A stretch of 64,000 nt of DNA from Mycolicibacterium hodleri (GTDB lineage: Bacteria; Actinomycetota; Actinomycetes; Mycobacteriales; Mycobacteriaceae). The notes below the pieces were generated by a model. It had not been told where the DNA came from. It ran no database searches and was given only the letters and a program-made list of their open reading frames with translations. Shown one piece after another: positions 19,089-31,216 of this stretch; the first letter of the stretch is position 1, and every line of letters begins with the position of its first letter. Where the stretch lies: assembly GCF_006439015.1 (NCBI RefSeq), contig NZ_RCZG01000001.1, positions 744,001 to 808,000 on the forward strand, in the 5' to 3' direction. A program made the translations under genes and the position numbers.

Positions 19089-19829
19089 TCAGCCCAGCTT
19101 TGCGCCAAAGAAACTCTTCATGGCGTCCCAGTGCCGTTGCGCGGCGTCGGGGTCGTAGACGGCGTCGTGATCGGGGACCGCGAATCCGTGCGCGGCGGGG
19201 TAGGTCTCGATCGTGTGCTCCACATCCGCATCGGTCAGCGCCTTGTCAAGCGTCTCGGACTGCTCGGTGGTGAACGATCCGTCGTTCTCGGCGCCGGCGA
19301 CGTACACAGCTGCGCTGATCTGGTCCGCCAGCAGATGGGGGCTGCTCGCGTCGTCCGCGGCGAGACCACCGCCGTGGAACGACATCGCCGCCGCCACCCG
19401 TTCGGGGACGCGGCCCGCGACCATCAGAGAGGTGCGCCCGCCCATGCAATAACCGGTGGTGCCGAACGCCGAGCCGCTGACTTCCGGACGCGCCTCGAGG
19501 TAGTCGAAGAATGCGCCGGCGTCGGTGGCCATCTTGTCGGGGGTGATGCTGCTCATCATCGACATCACCCGCTTTCGTTCGTCGGGATCGCTGAACGCGG
19601 TGTTCAGGTCGAACGGCGCCCAGTCGCCGTCTCGGTAGTAGACGTCAGGCAGCAGGACCGCGTAGCCGAAGCCGGCCAGCTTCGCGGCCATCTCCTCGAA
19701 CACTGGGCGCCTACCGCCGGCGTCGGGGTACATCACGACCCCGGGCCACGGTCCATCGCCGTCGGGAGTCGCGAGCGTGACAGGACACGTTCCGTCAGGC
19801 GTGGTGATGGTGTCAGTGATCGTCGGCAT
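19089..19829 (-). CDS. Dienelactone hydrolase family protein
   Basis: A 246-aa alpha/beta hydrolase. Nucleophile Cys128 lies in GTTGYCMGG, the hallmark cysteine of dienelactone hydrolases instead of Ser; the catalytic His is in AAHGFAVPD near the C-terminus. It likely opens a lactone or ester. I chose ATG 19829 (MPTITDTI), preceded by GGAGG; longer frames upstream lack family similarity. Possibly co-transcribed with the CitE-like gene downstream. Confidence 0.88.
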   Translation of the reverse strand: MPTITDTITTPDGTCPVTLATPDGDGPWPGVVMYPDAGGRRPVFEEMAAKLAGFGYAVLLPDVYYRDGDWAPFDLNTAFSDPDERKRVMSMMSSITPDKMATDAGAFFDYLEARPEVSGSAFGTTGYCMGGRTSLMVAGRVPERVAAAMSFHGGGLAADDASSPHLLADQISAAVYVAGAENDGSFTTEQSETLDKALTDADVEHTIETYPAAHGFAVPDHDAVYDPDAAQRHWDAMKSFFGAKLG

Positions 19830-19973
19830 GGCCTCCGTTTTACTCCCCGCCGCTGGACGGGCCGCACTTGAGTCTGATGGAGTAACCCGCGCCGTCAGCG
19901 CAGTCTCATCTCGCGGGCCAGGCGTCCTCGGTGCACGATCTCGGCCCATCGATGCTCAGCGACTGCGCGCACG

Positions 19974-20003
19974 ACGATCCACCACGATCCACCACGATCC
20001 ACC
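19974..20003. repeat. Three 10-bp tandem repeats upstream of thyA
   Basis: The decamer ACGATCCACC occurs three times without gaps, ending 47 bp before the thyA -10 element, followed by a partial fourth copy. The remaining 233-bp gap between the dienelactone hydrolase and thyA shows nothing else. Function unknown; one-turn spacing could place protein contacts on one face or simply reflect slippage. Confidence 0.75.
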
Positions 20004-20050
20004 ACGACGAAGCCCCGGAGCGCCGTCTCAACGGTCCGCCGTCGGCGTCG

Positions 20051-20056
20051 TAAACT
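20051..20056 (+). promoter_or_regulatory. Leaderless -10 element of thyA
   Basis: TAAACT lies 6 nt before the GTG of thyA, and no Shine-Dalgarno is present, so the transcript should begin at the start codon. Confidence 0.6.
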
Positions 20057-20062
20057 GACCGA

Positions 20063-20863
20063 GTGCCGACCGCGACGCCCTATGAGGATCTGCTGCGCCT
20101 GGTGCTCGAGACGGGGACGCCCAAATCCGATCGCACCGGCACCGGTACCCGCAGTCTGTTCGGCCACCAGCTGCGCTACGACCTCGCCGCCGGGTTCCCG
20201 TTGATCACCACGAAGAAGGTGCATCTCAAGTCGGTGGTCTACGAACTACTGTGGTTCCTGCGCGGTGACTCCAACGTGCGCTGGCTGCAGGAGCACGGTG
20301 TCACCATCTGGGACGAATGGGCCAGTGACACAGGCGATCTCGGCCCCGTCTACGGCGTTCAGTGGCGATCCTGGCCGACCCCGTCCGGCGAGCACGTCGA
20401 CCAGATCGCCGCGTCGCTCGAGTTGCTCAGGCGCGATCCCAATTCCCGGCGCAACATCGTGTCCGCCTGGAACGTCGGCGAGATCCCGCAGATGGCGCTG
20501 CCGCCGTGTCATGCGTTCTTCCAGTTCTACGTCGCCGACGGAAAGCTGTCCTGCCAGCTGTACCAGCGCAGCGCCGATCTGTTCCTCGGCGTGCCGTTCA
20601 ACATCGCCAGCTACGCACTGCTGACTCACATGATGGCGGCCCAGGCGGGGTTGGCCGTTGGCGAGTTCGTCTGGACCGGCGGCGACTGTCACATCTACGA
20701 CAACCACGTCGAGCAGGTCCGGTTGCAGCTCAGTCGCGACCCGCGCCCTTACCCGGAACTCGTTCTCTCTCCTCGTGATTCGATCTTCGACTACACCTAT
20801 GACGACGTCGCCATCGTCAACTACGACCCGCACCCGGGGATCAAGGCACCCGTCGCCGTATGA
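20063..20863 (+). CDS. thyA: Thymidylate synthase ThyA
   Basis: Converts dUMP to dTMP using methylene-tetrahydrofolate. The 266-aa protein has the catalytic Cys149 in [11 protein letters not shown], the phosphate-binding SRR (129-130 region), and the DxxxHxYxNH-like end [16 protein letters not shown] start, leaderless. The stop overlaps the dfrA start by ATGA, giving the classic thyA-dfrA pair that regenerates the folate it consumes. Orthologue of Rv2764c. Confidence 0.97.
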   Translation: MPTATPYEDLLRLVLETGTPKSDRTGTGTRSLFGHQLRYDLAAGFPLITTKKVHLKSVVYELLWFLRGDSNVRWLQEHGVTIWDEWASDTGDLGPVYGVQWRSWPTPSGEHVDQIAASLELLRRDPNSRRNIVSAWNVGEIPQMALPPCHAFFQFYVADGKLSCQLYQRSADLFLGVPFNIASYALLTHMMAAQAGLAVGEFVWTGGDCHIYDNHVEQVRLQLSRDPRPYPELVLSPRDSIFDYTYDDVAIVNYDPHPGIKAPVAV

Positions 20864-21345
20864 GTCTCGGCCTCATCTGGGCCCAGTCGACCTCCGGTGT
20901 CATCGGGCGTGACGACGGCATCCCATGGCGCCTGCCGGAGGACCAGGCGCGGTTCAAGGAACTGACCATGGGGCACGCGGTGGTCATGGGACGGCTGACG
21001 TGGGAATCCCTGCCCGCAAAGGTGCGGCCACTGCCGGGTCGCAGAAATGTCGTAGTCACCAGGCAGGCTGACTATGTGGTTGACGGTGCGACGACGGTGA
21101 GCAGCCTCGAGGAGGCCCTCGCACACGACGATGACACCTGGGTGATCGGTGGGGCGCAGATCTACGCGCTGGCCGTGCCCCTCGCGGCCCGTTGCGAGAT
21201 CACCGAGGTCGACGTGGCCCTGTCCAGGCAGGATGGTGACGCGGTCGCTCCCGTCCTAGACGATGCGTGGGGCGGTACCGAGGGGGACTGGCTGACCAGT
21301 GCGTCCGGACTGCGGTACCGGTTCCTGAGCTACTTCCGGGCGTGA
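20860..21345 (+). CDS. dfrA: Dihydrofolate reductase
   Basis: Reduces dihydrofolate made by ThyA; trimethoprim target. The 161-aa protein shows the [14 protein letters not shown] active-site loop with the catalytic Asp near residue 28, [10 protein letters not shown] and [13 protein letters not shown], the NADPH-binding GG motif. Coupled to thyA upstream and to the YcaQ-like gene downstream by GTGA. Orthologue of Rv2763c. Confidence 0.96.
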   Translation: MSLGLIWAQSTSGVIGRDDGIPWRLPEDQARFKELTMGHAVVMGRLTWESLPAKVRPLPGRRNVVVTRQADYVVDGATTVSSLEEALAHDDDTWVIGGAQIYALAVPLAARCEITEVDVALSRQDGDAVAPVLDDAWGGTEGDWLTSASGLRYRFLSYFRA

Positions 21346-22550
21346 GGCTCACCATCGGCCAGGCGCGCCGCGTCGCCATCGCCGCCCAGGGATTCGCAGA
21401 GCCCAAGCCCGTGGGCCCCGTGACGCGTGCGCATCTGCGTCGGCTCGTCGCCCGGATCCAGGTGCTGCAGCTCGACTCAGTTTCGGTGGCGGTGCGTGCG
21501 CACTACGCGCCGGTGTTCAGCCGGCTCGGGCCGTACGACCGCAGCGTCCTCGAGAAAGCTGCGTGGAGCCACTCCGCGAAGTCTCCGCGGCTGCTGGTGG
21601 AGTACTGGGCGCACGAGGCCGCGCTGATGGCGGTCGATGACTGGCCCCTGTTGCGCTGGCGGATGCGTGAATACGCCGATGGCAGATGGGGCAAGGAGAT
21701 CGTTCGCAAGAACCGACAGCTGGCCGAGGACATCGTGGTCGCAGTCGCCGAGTTGGGTCCGTCGACGGCCGGGCAGATCGAAGCGCACCTCGAATCGGAG
21801 CCTCGTGGCCACAAGGGCCCGTGGTGGGACCGCAGTGACACCAAGTGGGTGTCCGAGGCGCTGTTCGCATCCGGGGTGTTGACCACCGCCACCCGGGTCG
21901 GATTCGCCAGGCACTACGACCTGAGCGAACGTGTTCTGCCACCCGAGGTGTTCTCCAGGGAGGTGGACGACGACGTCGCCGTCCGAGAACTGGTACTGCG
22001 AGCGTCGACTGCGCTGGGCGTGGCCACCGAGACGGACATCCGCGACTACTTCCGGCTGGGTGCCCGGCAGGCCAAGCCAGTGATCGCAGACCTGGTCGCC
22101 GAGGGCCATTTGGAGGCCGTGGAGGTTGAAGGATGGAGCGCCCCTGCGTATCTCAGGGCAGGCCAGGTCATCCCGCGCGTTGACCGGGGCACCGCGCTGG
22201 TGTGCCCGTTCGATCCGCTGATCTTCTTCCGGCCGCGCGTCGAGCGGCTGTTCGACTTCCACTACCGAATAGAAATCTATGTGCCCGAAGCCAAGAGGCA
22301 GTTCGGCTACTACGTGTGGCCATTCCTGCTCGACGGTCGGCTGGTCGGGCGCGTCGACCTGAAGGCGGAGCGCGTCCGCAGTGCGCTGCACGTGGTGGGA
22401 GCGTTCGCCGAACCGGGTCAAAATGCCCGTGGGGTCGCGGCGGCGTTGGCCGGGGAGCTGCGGTCGATGGCGTCGTGGCTCGGTCTGTCCGACGTCATCG
22501 TTGGGGAGCGAGGCGACCTGGTCGGGGAGCTGCAGGCAGCCCTGCGTTGA
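21342..22550 (+). CDS. YcaQ-type DNA glycosylase (winged-helix HTH_42 protein)
   Basis: A 402-aa protein of the winged-helix HTH_42/YcaQ family, glycosylases that unhook DNA interstrand crosslinks or alkylated bases. The catalytic QxD motif of YcaQ is visible as QLD at residues 43-45, followed by [17 protein letters not shown]. Start GTG overlaps the dfrA stop, suggesting an operon thyA-dfrA-ycaQ-like. M. tuberculosis has only a short gene at this position as far as I recall. Confidence 0.85.
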   Translation: MRLTIGQARRVAIAAQGFAEPKPVGPVTRAHLRRLVARIQVLQLDSVSVAVRAHYAPVFSRLGPYDRSVLEKAAWSHSAKSPRLLVEYWAHEAALMAVDDWPLLRWRMREYADGRWGKEIVRKNRQLAEDIVVAVAELGPSTAGQIEAHLESEPRGHKGPWWDRSDTKWVSEALFASGVLTTATRVGFARHYDLSERVLPPEVFSREVDDDVAVRELVLRASTALGVATETDIRDYFRLGARQAKPVIADLVAEGHLEAVEVEGWSAPAYLRAGQVIPRVDRGTALVCPFDPLIFFRPRVERLFDFHYRIEIYVPEAKRQFGYYVWPFLLDGRLVGRVDLKAERVRSALHVVGAFAEPGQNARGVAAALAGELRSMASWLGLSDVIVGERGDLVGELQAALR

Positions 22551-22572
22551 TGGGCCGTCCCTCGTCGGCGGC

Positions 22573-22596
22573 AAACTGTACTTGACAGTACAGTTT
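22573..22596. promoter_or_regulatory. Palindromic TetR operator overlapping a -35 box
   Basis: A perfect inverted repeat with 10-bp arms AAACTGTACT and AGTACAGTTT around a 4-nt spacer. TTGACA (22582-22587), a consensus -35, is built into its centre, so a bound repressor would block the promoter of the peroxiredoxin-TetR-dehalogenase operon that begins at 22654. A clear -10 was not seen; AAGGGT at 22605 has the right spacing but a poor match. Confidence 0.7.
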
Positions 22597-22653
22597 GGCC
22601 GCGCAAGGGTAGAGCGAACCGGCCACACGCACCGATCGAGATGGGGAGCAGCC

Positions 22654-23211
22654 ATGAAGGTCAGCTCGGGAGACACGGTCGAGCCCATCGAATTGCCCAC
22701 GCTCAAGGGCGGCAAGGTGGCGGTGCCCGGCTCCGGGAAGCTGGTCCACCTGCAGTTCCGGCGTTTTGCGGGCTGCCCCATCTGCAACGTGCACCTGCAA
22801 TCGGTGATCAGGCGCCGCGACGAGATCACCGCGGCGGGCATACACGAGGTGGTGCTGTTTCACTCCACGCCCGAGGAACTCGAAACCTATGTGGACGAGA
22901 TGCCCCTGGACCTCATCGCCGATCCAGACCGCACGTGGTACCGGCGCTTCGGCGTGGAGACGTCACTCCGGTCGGTGGCCGATCCGCGATCGATGGCGCC
23001 CGTCGTCAAGGCTGCGCTCGGTTCGCGTCATGCGGACAGAAGACTGCGCCTCTCAGCTGGCATGCACAGTGCCAACGGCGGCCACCTCGGTCTGCCGGCC
23101 GACATCTTGATCGACACCGACGGCACGGTCGTCGACGCGAAGTACGGCAAGCACGCCGCCGATCAGTGGTCGGTGGACGAGCTTCTCCAACTCGCCAAGG
23201 CGACCCGCTGA
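22654..23211 (+). CDS. Peroxiredoxin-like (AhpC/TSA superfamily) protein
   Basis: A 185-aa thioredoxin-fold protein of the AhpC/TSA-like group. The redox site is C41-P-I-C44 in FAGCPICNVHLQ, and the C-terminal half has the usual GLPADILIDTDGTVVDAKYG strand pair. It likely reduces a peroxide or disulfide. ATG 22654 has a GGGGAG sequence 7 nt upstream. First gene downstream of the palindromic operator and overlapping the TetR gene. Confidence 0.85.
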   Translation: MKVSSGDTVEPIELPTLKGGKVAVPGSGKLVHLQFRRFAGCPICNVHLQSVIRRRDEITAAGIHEVVLFHSTPEELETYVDEMPLDLIADPDRTWYRRFGVETSLRSVADPRSMAPVVKAALGSRHADRRLRLSAGMHSANGGHLGLPADILIDTDGTVVDAKYGKHAADQWSVDELLQLAKATR

Positions 23212-23900
23212 GCGGCGGAACGTCCAAGCCGCTGCCCGCGACCGAGCGCGGGCGTCGTGCGCGCGCCGAAATCGTGGCGGCCGCGGCGGTTCTGACCTAC
23301 CAAAGAGGCTTTCGTGCAACCAGTCTCGATGACGTCCTGGCCGCGGCGGGTTGCGGCAAGTCTCAGCTGTATCACTACTTCGATGGCAAGACCGACCTGT
23401 TGGGCGCCGTCATCGATCGGCAGTTGGAATTCGTTCTCGCCGCCCAACCCGCACTGACGCGGATCGACTCGTGGGAAAGCCTCGACGCCTGGCTGGCCGA
23501 CATCCTCGCCATGCATGCCCAACCCGGCGGACCGTTCGCCTGCCCACTGGGAACGCTCGCCGTCGAACTCAACAACGACGACGCCTTTCGCACACGTCTT
23601 GACTCGGCATTCCGACGGTGGATAGCACTTCTGGCGGAGGGCTTGCAGAAGATGCAGGACCACGGCCACCTCGTCGCCGCCGCCGACCCTGAACGCCTTG
23701 CGGCCAATGTCATCGCCGCACTGCAGGGCGGGATGCTCCTCGGCCGACTACGCGACGACATCACTCCGATGCGCGATGCCGCCGACGCCGCCCGGGCTCA
23801 GCTTCGGCGATGGGCTCCGCCCACCGTCGATTACGTCACCGATTACCACCCCACTAGTGCAGAGGAGCACCGCAATGGACGTAGTGAGAACCCCCGATGA
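23166..23900 (+). CDS. TetR-family transcriptional regulator
   Basis: The helix-turn-helix TSLDDVLAAAGCGKSQLYHYF identifies a TetR regulator with an effector domain ending in a conserved PTVDYVTDYHP stretch. The start is unclear: the only canonical in-frame codon near the family N-terminus is GTG 23166, which overlaps the peroxiredoxin gene by 46 bp; a CTG at 23208 overlapping its stop as CTGA would remove the non-homologous first residues. It probably represses its own operon through the palindrome at 22573-22596. Confidence 0.85.
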   Translation: MVGGRASPTRQGDPLSGGTSKPLPATERGRRARAEIVAAAAVLTYQRGFRATSLDDVLAAAGCGKSQLYHYFDGKTDLLGAVIDRQLEFVLAAQPALTRIDSWESLDAWLADILAMHAQPGGPFACPLGTLAVELNNDDAFRTRLDSAFRRWIALLAEGLQKMQDHGHLVAAADPERLAANVIAALQGGMLLGRLRDDITPMRDAADAARAQLRRWAPPTVDYVTDYHPTSAEEHRNGRSENPR

Positions 23901-24786
23901 TCGATTCGATGGACTGCCCGACTTCCCCTTCGCGCCGCACTACGTCGAGGTCGACTCCGGCGATGGCGGGAAACTGCGAGTGCACTACCTCGACGAAGGC
24001 CCGTCGGATGCCGAGGTGGTGCTGTTGCTTCACGGTGAGCCGTCATGGAGCTATCTGTATCGGAAGATGATTCCCGTACTGGTCGATGCCGGATTTCGCG
24101 CCGTGGCGATCGACCTCGTCGGCTTCGGCCGCAGCGACAAGCCCACCCGGCGCGAGGATTACACCTATGCCGCCCATACGGATTGGACCTGGGCGGCGAT
24201 CGAGGCAATTGGACTTGGCGACATCACCCTGGTGTGCCAGGACTGGGGTGGGCTGATCGGACTGCGGCTGGTCGCCGAGCAGCCGGACCGGTTCGCCAGG
24301 GTGGTGGCGGCCAACACCATGCTGCCGACCGGCGACCACCATCCCGGAAAGGCATTCCTCGCCTGGCAGAAGTTCAGTCAGGAGGTGCCGGTCTTCCCCG
24401 CTGGTCAGATCCTCAACGGTGCGACGTTGTCGGCCCTGCCCGCCGAAGTGATCGACGCCTATGACGCGCCCTTCCCCGATGACCGTTATTTGGCCGGCGC
24501 CCGGCAGTTCCCGATGTTGGTGCCGATCAGCCCCGACGACCCGGCGGCTCCGCGGAATCGCATCGCATGGGAGGCCCTTGGTCGGTTCGACCGCCCGTTC
24601 CTGTGCGCCTTCTCGGATTCAGACCCGATCACCGGCGCGGCCGAGCCGGTGCTTCGAGGTCACGTTCGCGGGGCGGTTGGGCAGGACCACGTGACGATCG
24701 CCGACGGGGGTCACTTCCTGCAGGAGGACAAGGGCCGCGAACTCGCCGACGTGGTGGTGAAGTTCATAGGTGCGACACCCCGATAG
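23875..24786 (+). CDS. Haloalkane dehalogenase
   Basis: Hydrolytic dehalogenase of the alpha/beta-hydrolase fold. Of 303 residues: oxyanion HGEPSW (53-58), nucleophile Asp123 with halide-binding Trp124 in CQDWGG, acid Asp250 region in FSDSDPITG, and catalytic His near 280 in GGHFLQED. The layout matches the DhlA-type subfamily I. ATG 23875 with GAGGAG upstream lies 26 bp inside the end of the TetR gene, so expression should follow the TetR repressor. Confidence 0.9.
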   Translation: MDVVRTPDDRFDGLPDFPFAPHYVEVDSGDGGKLRVHYLDEGPSDAEVVLLLHGEPSWSYLYRKMIPVLVDAGFRAVAIDLVGFGRSDKPTRREDYTYAAHTDWTWAAIEAIGLGDITLVCQDWGGLIGLRLVAEQPDRFARVVAANTMLPTGDHHPGKAFLAWQKFSQEVPVFPAGQILNGATLSALPAEVIDAYDAPFPDDRYLAGARQFPMLVPISPDDPAAPRNRIAWEALGRFDRPFLCAFSDSDPITGAAEPVLRGHVRGAVGQDHVTIADGGHFLQEDKGRELADVVVKFIGATPR

Positions 24787-24816
24787 CCCTTGGCGACACG
24801 ATGCCGTGGTGCGGCA

Positions 24817-25395
24817 TCAGCTCAAGGGAATGTCGTTGTCGCCCTTGGATTCCTGGTATTGATCCGACAGGGTCTGATAGCGGTCGCGAATTCGCTGCTG
24901 GCGCGCACGCAGCTCGCCGCGCAGCGGTTCGTCCTCCGACTCGATGAGTTCGGGGATCGAGTACGCGGTCCAGAACGCGTTGGTCCGTCGGTAGCCGCCG
25001 GGTTCGAGCCCGAAGAGCTCCTTGAGGATTACCAGGTCATGGGGGATCGCGAAGCTGTCGCGTGAATCCTCGTGGCTGTAGAAGTAGTAGTAGTTGTCGA
25101 ATCCGGCCCAGGTGATCGCCGACATGCACAGCGTGCACGGCTCGTGGGTGGTCAGGAATACCAGCTCGCTCGTGGGCGGTCGGTCGGGCAGCCCGTAGAA
25201 CTGGTTCAGCGTGTTGATCTCGCCGTGCAGCAACGGATTGTCGGTCTCGTCGTTGGTGCCCGCGATGACGAGCGACAGATCCGACTTTCGCAGGATCGCC
25301 GCGCCGAAGACCTTGTTGCCCGCACCGACACCCCGCTCGGTCAACGGCAGGATGTCGTCGTCGATGACGTCCAGCAGGCGCGCGGCGATGGTCAT
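24817..25395 (-). CDS. Cytidine/deoxycytidylate deaminase-family protein
   Basis: A 192-aa zinc-dependent nucleoside or base deaminase-like protein. The zinc/catalytic motif is HGEINTL (HxE, about residue 57) and PCTLC (about 86-90). An extended C-terminal tail (residues 140-192), rich in charged helices and aromatic NYYYFYSHEDS before it, is unusual for tRNA or cytidine deaminases, so the substrate may be another amine. Start ATG 25395. Last gene of a leftward cluster with a transporter and an iminopeptidase. Confidence 0.82.
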   Translation of the reverse strand: MTIAARLLDVIDDDILPLTERGVGAGNKVFGAAILRKSDLSLVIAGTNDETDNPLLHGEINTLNQFYGLPDRPPTSELVFLTTHEPCTLCMSAITWAGFDNYYYFYSHEDSRDSFAIPHDLVILKELFGLEPGGYRRTNAFWTAYSIPELIESEDEPLRGELRARQQRIRDRYQTLSDQYQESKGDNDIPLS

Positions 25396-25411
25396 GGCCA
25401 ACCCTAACGGC

Positions 25412-26812
25412 TCAGGCCTCGCTGTGCGCCTCCTCGGCGAGCTCGGGTACGCCCCTGCCGCGAAACACGTTGATGGCGAGCACCACTGCACCGATCACCA
25501 GCCAGATCAGGCCGCCGATCTTGGCCAGCGAATCGGCGTTGAACAGCACGTAGCCGATGATCAGGAAGCCCAGCGTCGGCACTACCAGGTGCAGTAGGTA
25601 GTTCTTCGACTTCTGGCGCACCACGTAGTACCAGACCACTGAGACGTGCAGCAGGCAGAAGCCGAAGAGCGCGCCGAAGTTGACCAGCGAGGAGATCAGG
25701 CCGATCTGGCCGACGAAGAAGAGCACGAGGACGACGCTGAGCGCGCTGACCACCAGGATGGCGGAGATCGGCACCTTGCGGGCACTGATCGTGGAGAGGA
25801 ACTTCGGCAGCTGACCGTCGCGGCTCATCGAGAAGAGCAACCGGCTGGTGGCGGCCTGGGCGGCCATCGCGTTCGCGAAGCCCACCGCCATCACGTTGAC
25901 GGCGAAGAACGCGTTCATCCAGCCGGTGTTCGACGCCGCCTCGACGAGGGTGAAGAAGGCGTTGCCCACCTCGTCGTCGCTGAAGGCCTCCCGGCCGCCG
26001 GCGAGCAGGCTGGCCAGCCAGGTCTGGGTGACGAACAGGAACGCCACCACGAACAGCGCGATGATCATCGCCCGACCCGCCGGATTCTTGCGTCCCGTCG
26101 ACTCCTCGGCGAGGGTCGAGATGCCGTCGAAGCCAAGGAAGCTCAGAACCGCGATAGACAGTGCGCTGGCGATCAAGGGCGCCGTCACCGTGCTGGAGTC
26201 CCACAGTGGCAAGGTGCTCCATCCGACGTCGGGCAGGCTCTGGCCGTTGATCGCCCGCACTGCGATGACGACGAAGATCACCACGAACACCAGCTCGATG
26301 GCCAGGAACACCCGGTTGGCGATCTTGAGCGACCCGATGCCCAAGAGATTGATGATGGTGTTGACCACGACGAAGACGATCGCCCACAGCCATCGCGGCG
26401 TGCCGGGGAACAGTCCCACCATCGACTCGGCGGCGAACACGTACAGCAGCGTTGGCACCAGCAGGTAGTCCAACAGAATCGCCCACCCGGCGAAGAAGCC
26501 GAGGCCGGGATGGATTCCGCGGCCGACATAGGAGAAGACGGACCCGGCGAGTGGAAACGACTTGGCCATCTGGGCGTAGGCCAGGGCGGTGAACACCATC
26601 GCCACCAGGCCGATGAGGTACACCAGCGGCACCATGCCCGACGCACTGTTGTAGACCGTGCCGAAGATGGCCCACGGGGCGATCGGCACCATGAAGACCA
26701 GGCCGTACACCAGTAGGTCGACCGTGGACACCGAACGGTTGAGTTCCTGTGTGTAGCCGAATGATTCGAGGCTGCGCTGGCCGCCTGCGGGGTCCGTATC
26801 GGAGTTGACCAT
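25412..26812 (-). CDS. APC-family amino acid permease
   Basis: A 466-aa integral membrane transporter with about twelve hydrophobic spans between residues 32 and 450, typical of APC amino acid/polyamine permeases. The first span contains VYGLVFMVPIAPWAIFG and the second GLVAMVFTALAYAQMAKSFPLAGSVFSYVG, both diagnostic of the family. The stop is 16 bp from the deaminase gene and the start is 9 bp from the iminopeptidase-like gene, so the three are one transcript. The substrate is probably an amino acid or amine. Confidence 0.92.
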   Translation of the reverse strand: MVNSDTDPAGGQRSLESFGYTQELNRSVSTVDLLVYGLVFMVPIAPWAIFGTVYNSASGMVPLVYLIGLVAMVFTALAYAQMAKSFPLAGSVFSYVGRGIHPGLGFFAGWAILLDYLLVPTLLYVFAAESMVGLFPGTPRWLWAIVFVVVNTIINLLGIGSLKIANRVFLAIELVFVVIFVVIAVRAINGQSLPDVGWSTLPLWDSSTVTAPLIASALSIAVLSFLGFDGISTLAEESTGRKNPAGRAMIIALFVVAFLFVTQTWLASLLAGGREAFSDDEVGNAFFTLVEAASNTGWMNAFFAVNVMAVGFANAMAAQAATSRLLFSMSRDGQLPKFLSTISARKVPISAILVVSALSVVLVLFFVGQIGLISSLVNFGALFGFCLLHVSVVWYYVVRQKSKNYLLHLVVPTLGFLIIGYVLFNADSLAKIGGLIWLVIGAVVLAINVFRGRGVPELAEEAHSEA

Positions 26813-26821
26813 ACAAGTGTC

Positions 26822-27733
26822 CTATCGATCGTGGGCGGCGAGGAACGCGGCGACGACGACGCGGAACTCGGACGGCTGTTCCAGATGGGTGCAGTGGCTG
26901 GCGCCGGGAAAGACGTGGCTGCTGACATCGGGGATCTGCTCGACGAACGGCTGCCAGGTGGCCGGGGTCGCCTCGTCGAACTCGCCGGCGACGACCAACG
27001 TCGGCGCCACGATCTGAGGCAGGCGCTCGATGATCGTCCATTCACCGAGGGTGCCGATGACGTGAAATTCGTTGGGGCCGTTCATGCTGTGGTAAACGGT
27101 CGGCTCCGCTTCCATCTGCTTCTCGCTGTCGACGAAGTCGGCGGGCATCGGCTCGACCCGACAGACGTGCCTGCGGTAGAACTCCATCGTCGCGGCGAGG
27201 TACTCGGGGTCCGACACCGTCCCCGCGGCCTCGTGGCGCGTCAACGCGTCCTGCGTCTCGCGCGGCAACAGGTCGCGCAACTCGTTGGCGGCCGCCACCC
27301 ACAACCCCATCGACGCTGGGGAGTTACAGATCGACAGGGACACCAGGCCCTCGGGTTTACGGACGGCGATCTCGGCGCCGAGCATGCCGCCCCACGACTG
27401 CCCCAGGAGGTGGTAGCGGTCGACACCCAATGCGCGTCGGACCGCGTGAAACTCGTCGACGAACAGGCCCGGCTCCCAGAATTCGCGGGGCGCGTCGGGC
27501 AGATGGGTGCTACGGCCGCAGCCGATCTGGTCGTAGTGCACGACCACCCGGCCGGTCTCGTCGGCGAGTTCGGCGATGTTGCGCACGTAGTCGTGGGCCA
27601 TCCCCGGGCCGCCGTGCAGAACGAACAGCGGCAGGGCCTCGGGTGTCGGTGACTCCGGGGTGGTGATCTGAACCCACGTCTCGTAGTCCCGGAAGGGAAC
27701 CGTGCGGATGTCAACGGGCATGGCGCTCAGCAT
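26822..27733 (-). CDS. Proline iminopeptidase-like alpha/beta hydrolase (S33 family)
   Basis: A 303-aa serine hydrolase: oxyanion motif HGGPGMAHDY, nucleophile Ser in GQSWGGMLG, and C-terminal GASHCTHLEQ with the catalytic His. HGGPG plus GQSWGG is characteristic of proline iminopeptidases and related amino-acid amidases and lactonases. Starts at ATG 27733 (AGGG upstream) or ATG 27721. First gene of the leftward operon, divergent from a GntR regulator; together they suggest release, import and deamination of an amino-acid derivative (inference). Confidence 0.88.
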   Translation of the reverse strand: MLSAMPVDIRTVPFRDYETWVQITTPESPTPEALPLFVLHGGPGMAHDYVRNIAELADETGRVVVHYDQIGCGRSTHLPDAPREFWEPGLFVDEFHAVRRALGVDRYHLLGQSWGGMLGAEIAVRKPEGLVSLSICNSPASMGLWVAAANELRDLLPRETQDALTRHEAAGTVSDPEYLAATMEFYRRHVCRVEPMPADFVDSEKQMEAEPTVYHSMNGPNEFHVIGTLGEWTIIERLPQIVAPTLVVAGEFDEATPATWQPFVEQIPDVSSHVFPGASHCTHLEQPSEFRVVVAAFLAAHDR

Positions 27734-27744
27734 GAACCCTGAAA

Positions 27745-27761
27745 GGTCTCACAGCAAGACC
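27745..27761. promoter_or_regulatory. Small inverted repeat in the divergent hydrolase/GntR promoter
   Basis: GGTCT and AGACC arms around a 7-nt spacer lie in the 77-bp divergent gap, where a GntR-family repressor would be expected to bind. Short arms make this a weak candidate. Confidence 0.3.
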
Positions 27762-27810
27762 ATTGAGGACGAATTAACATCCTCGTATCTGGCGGGAGGG
27801 GGTTGAGTCG

Positions 27811-31209
<3,399 letters not shown>

Positions 31210-31216
31210 GGACCGC

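Noticed and set aside
25646..26716. 356-codon frame opposite the permease gene
   Set aside because: Gln/His/Asp-rich shadow typical of an antisense to a membrane protein gene.
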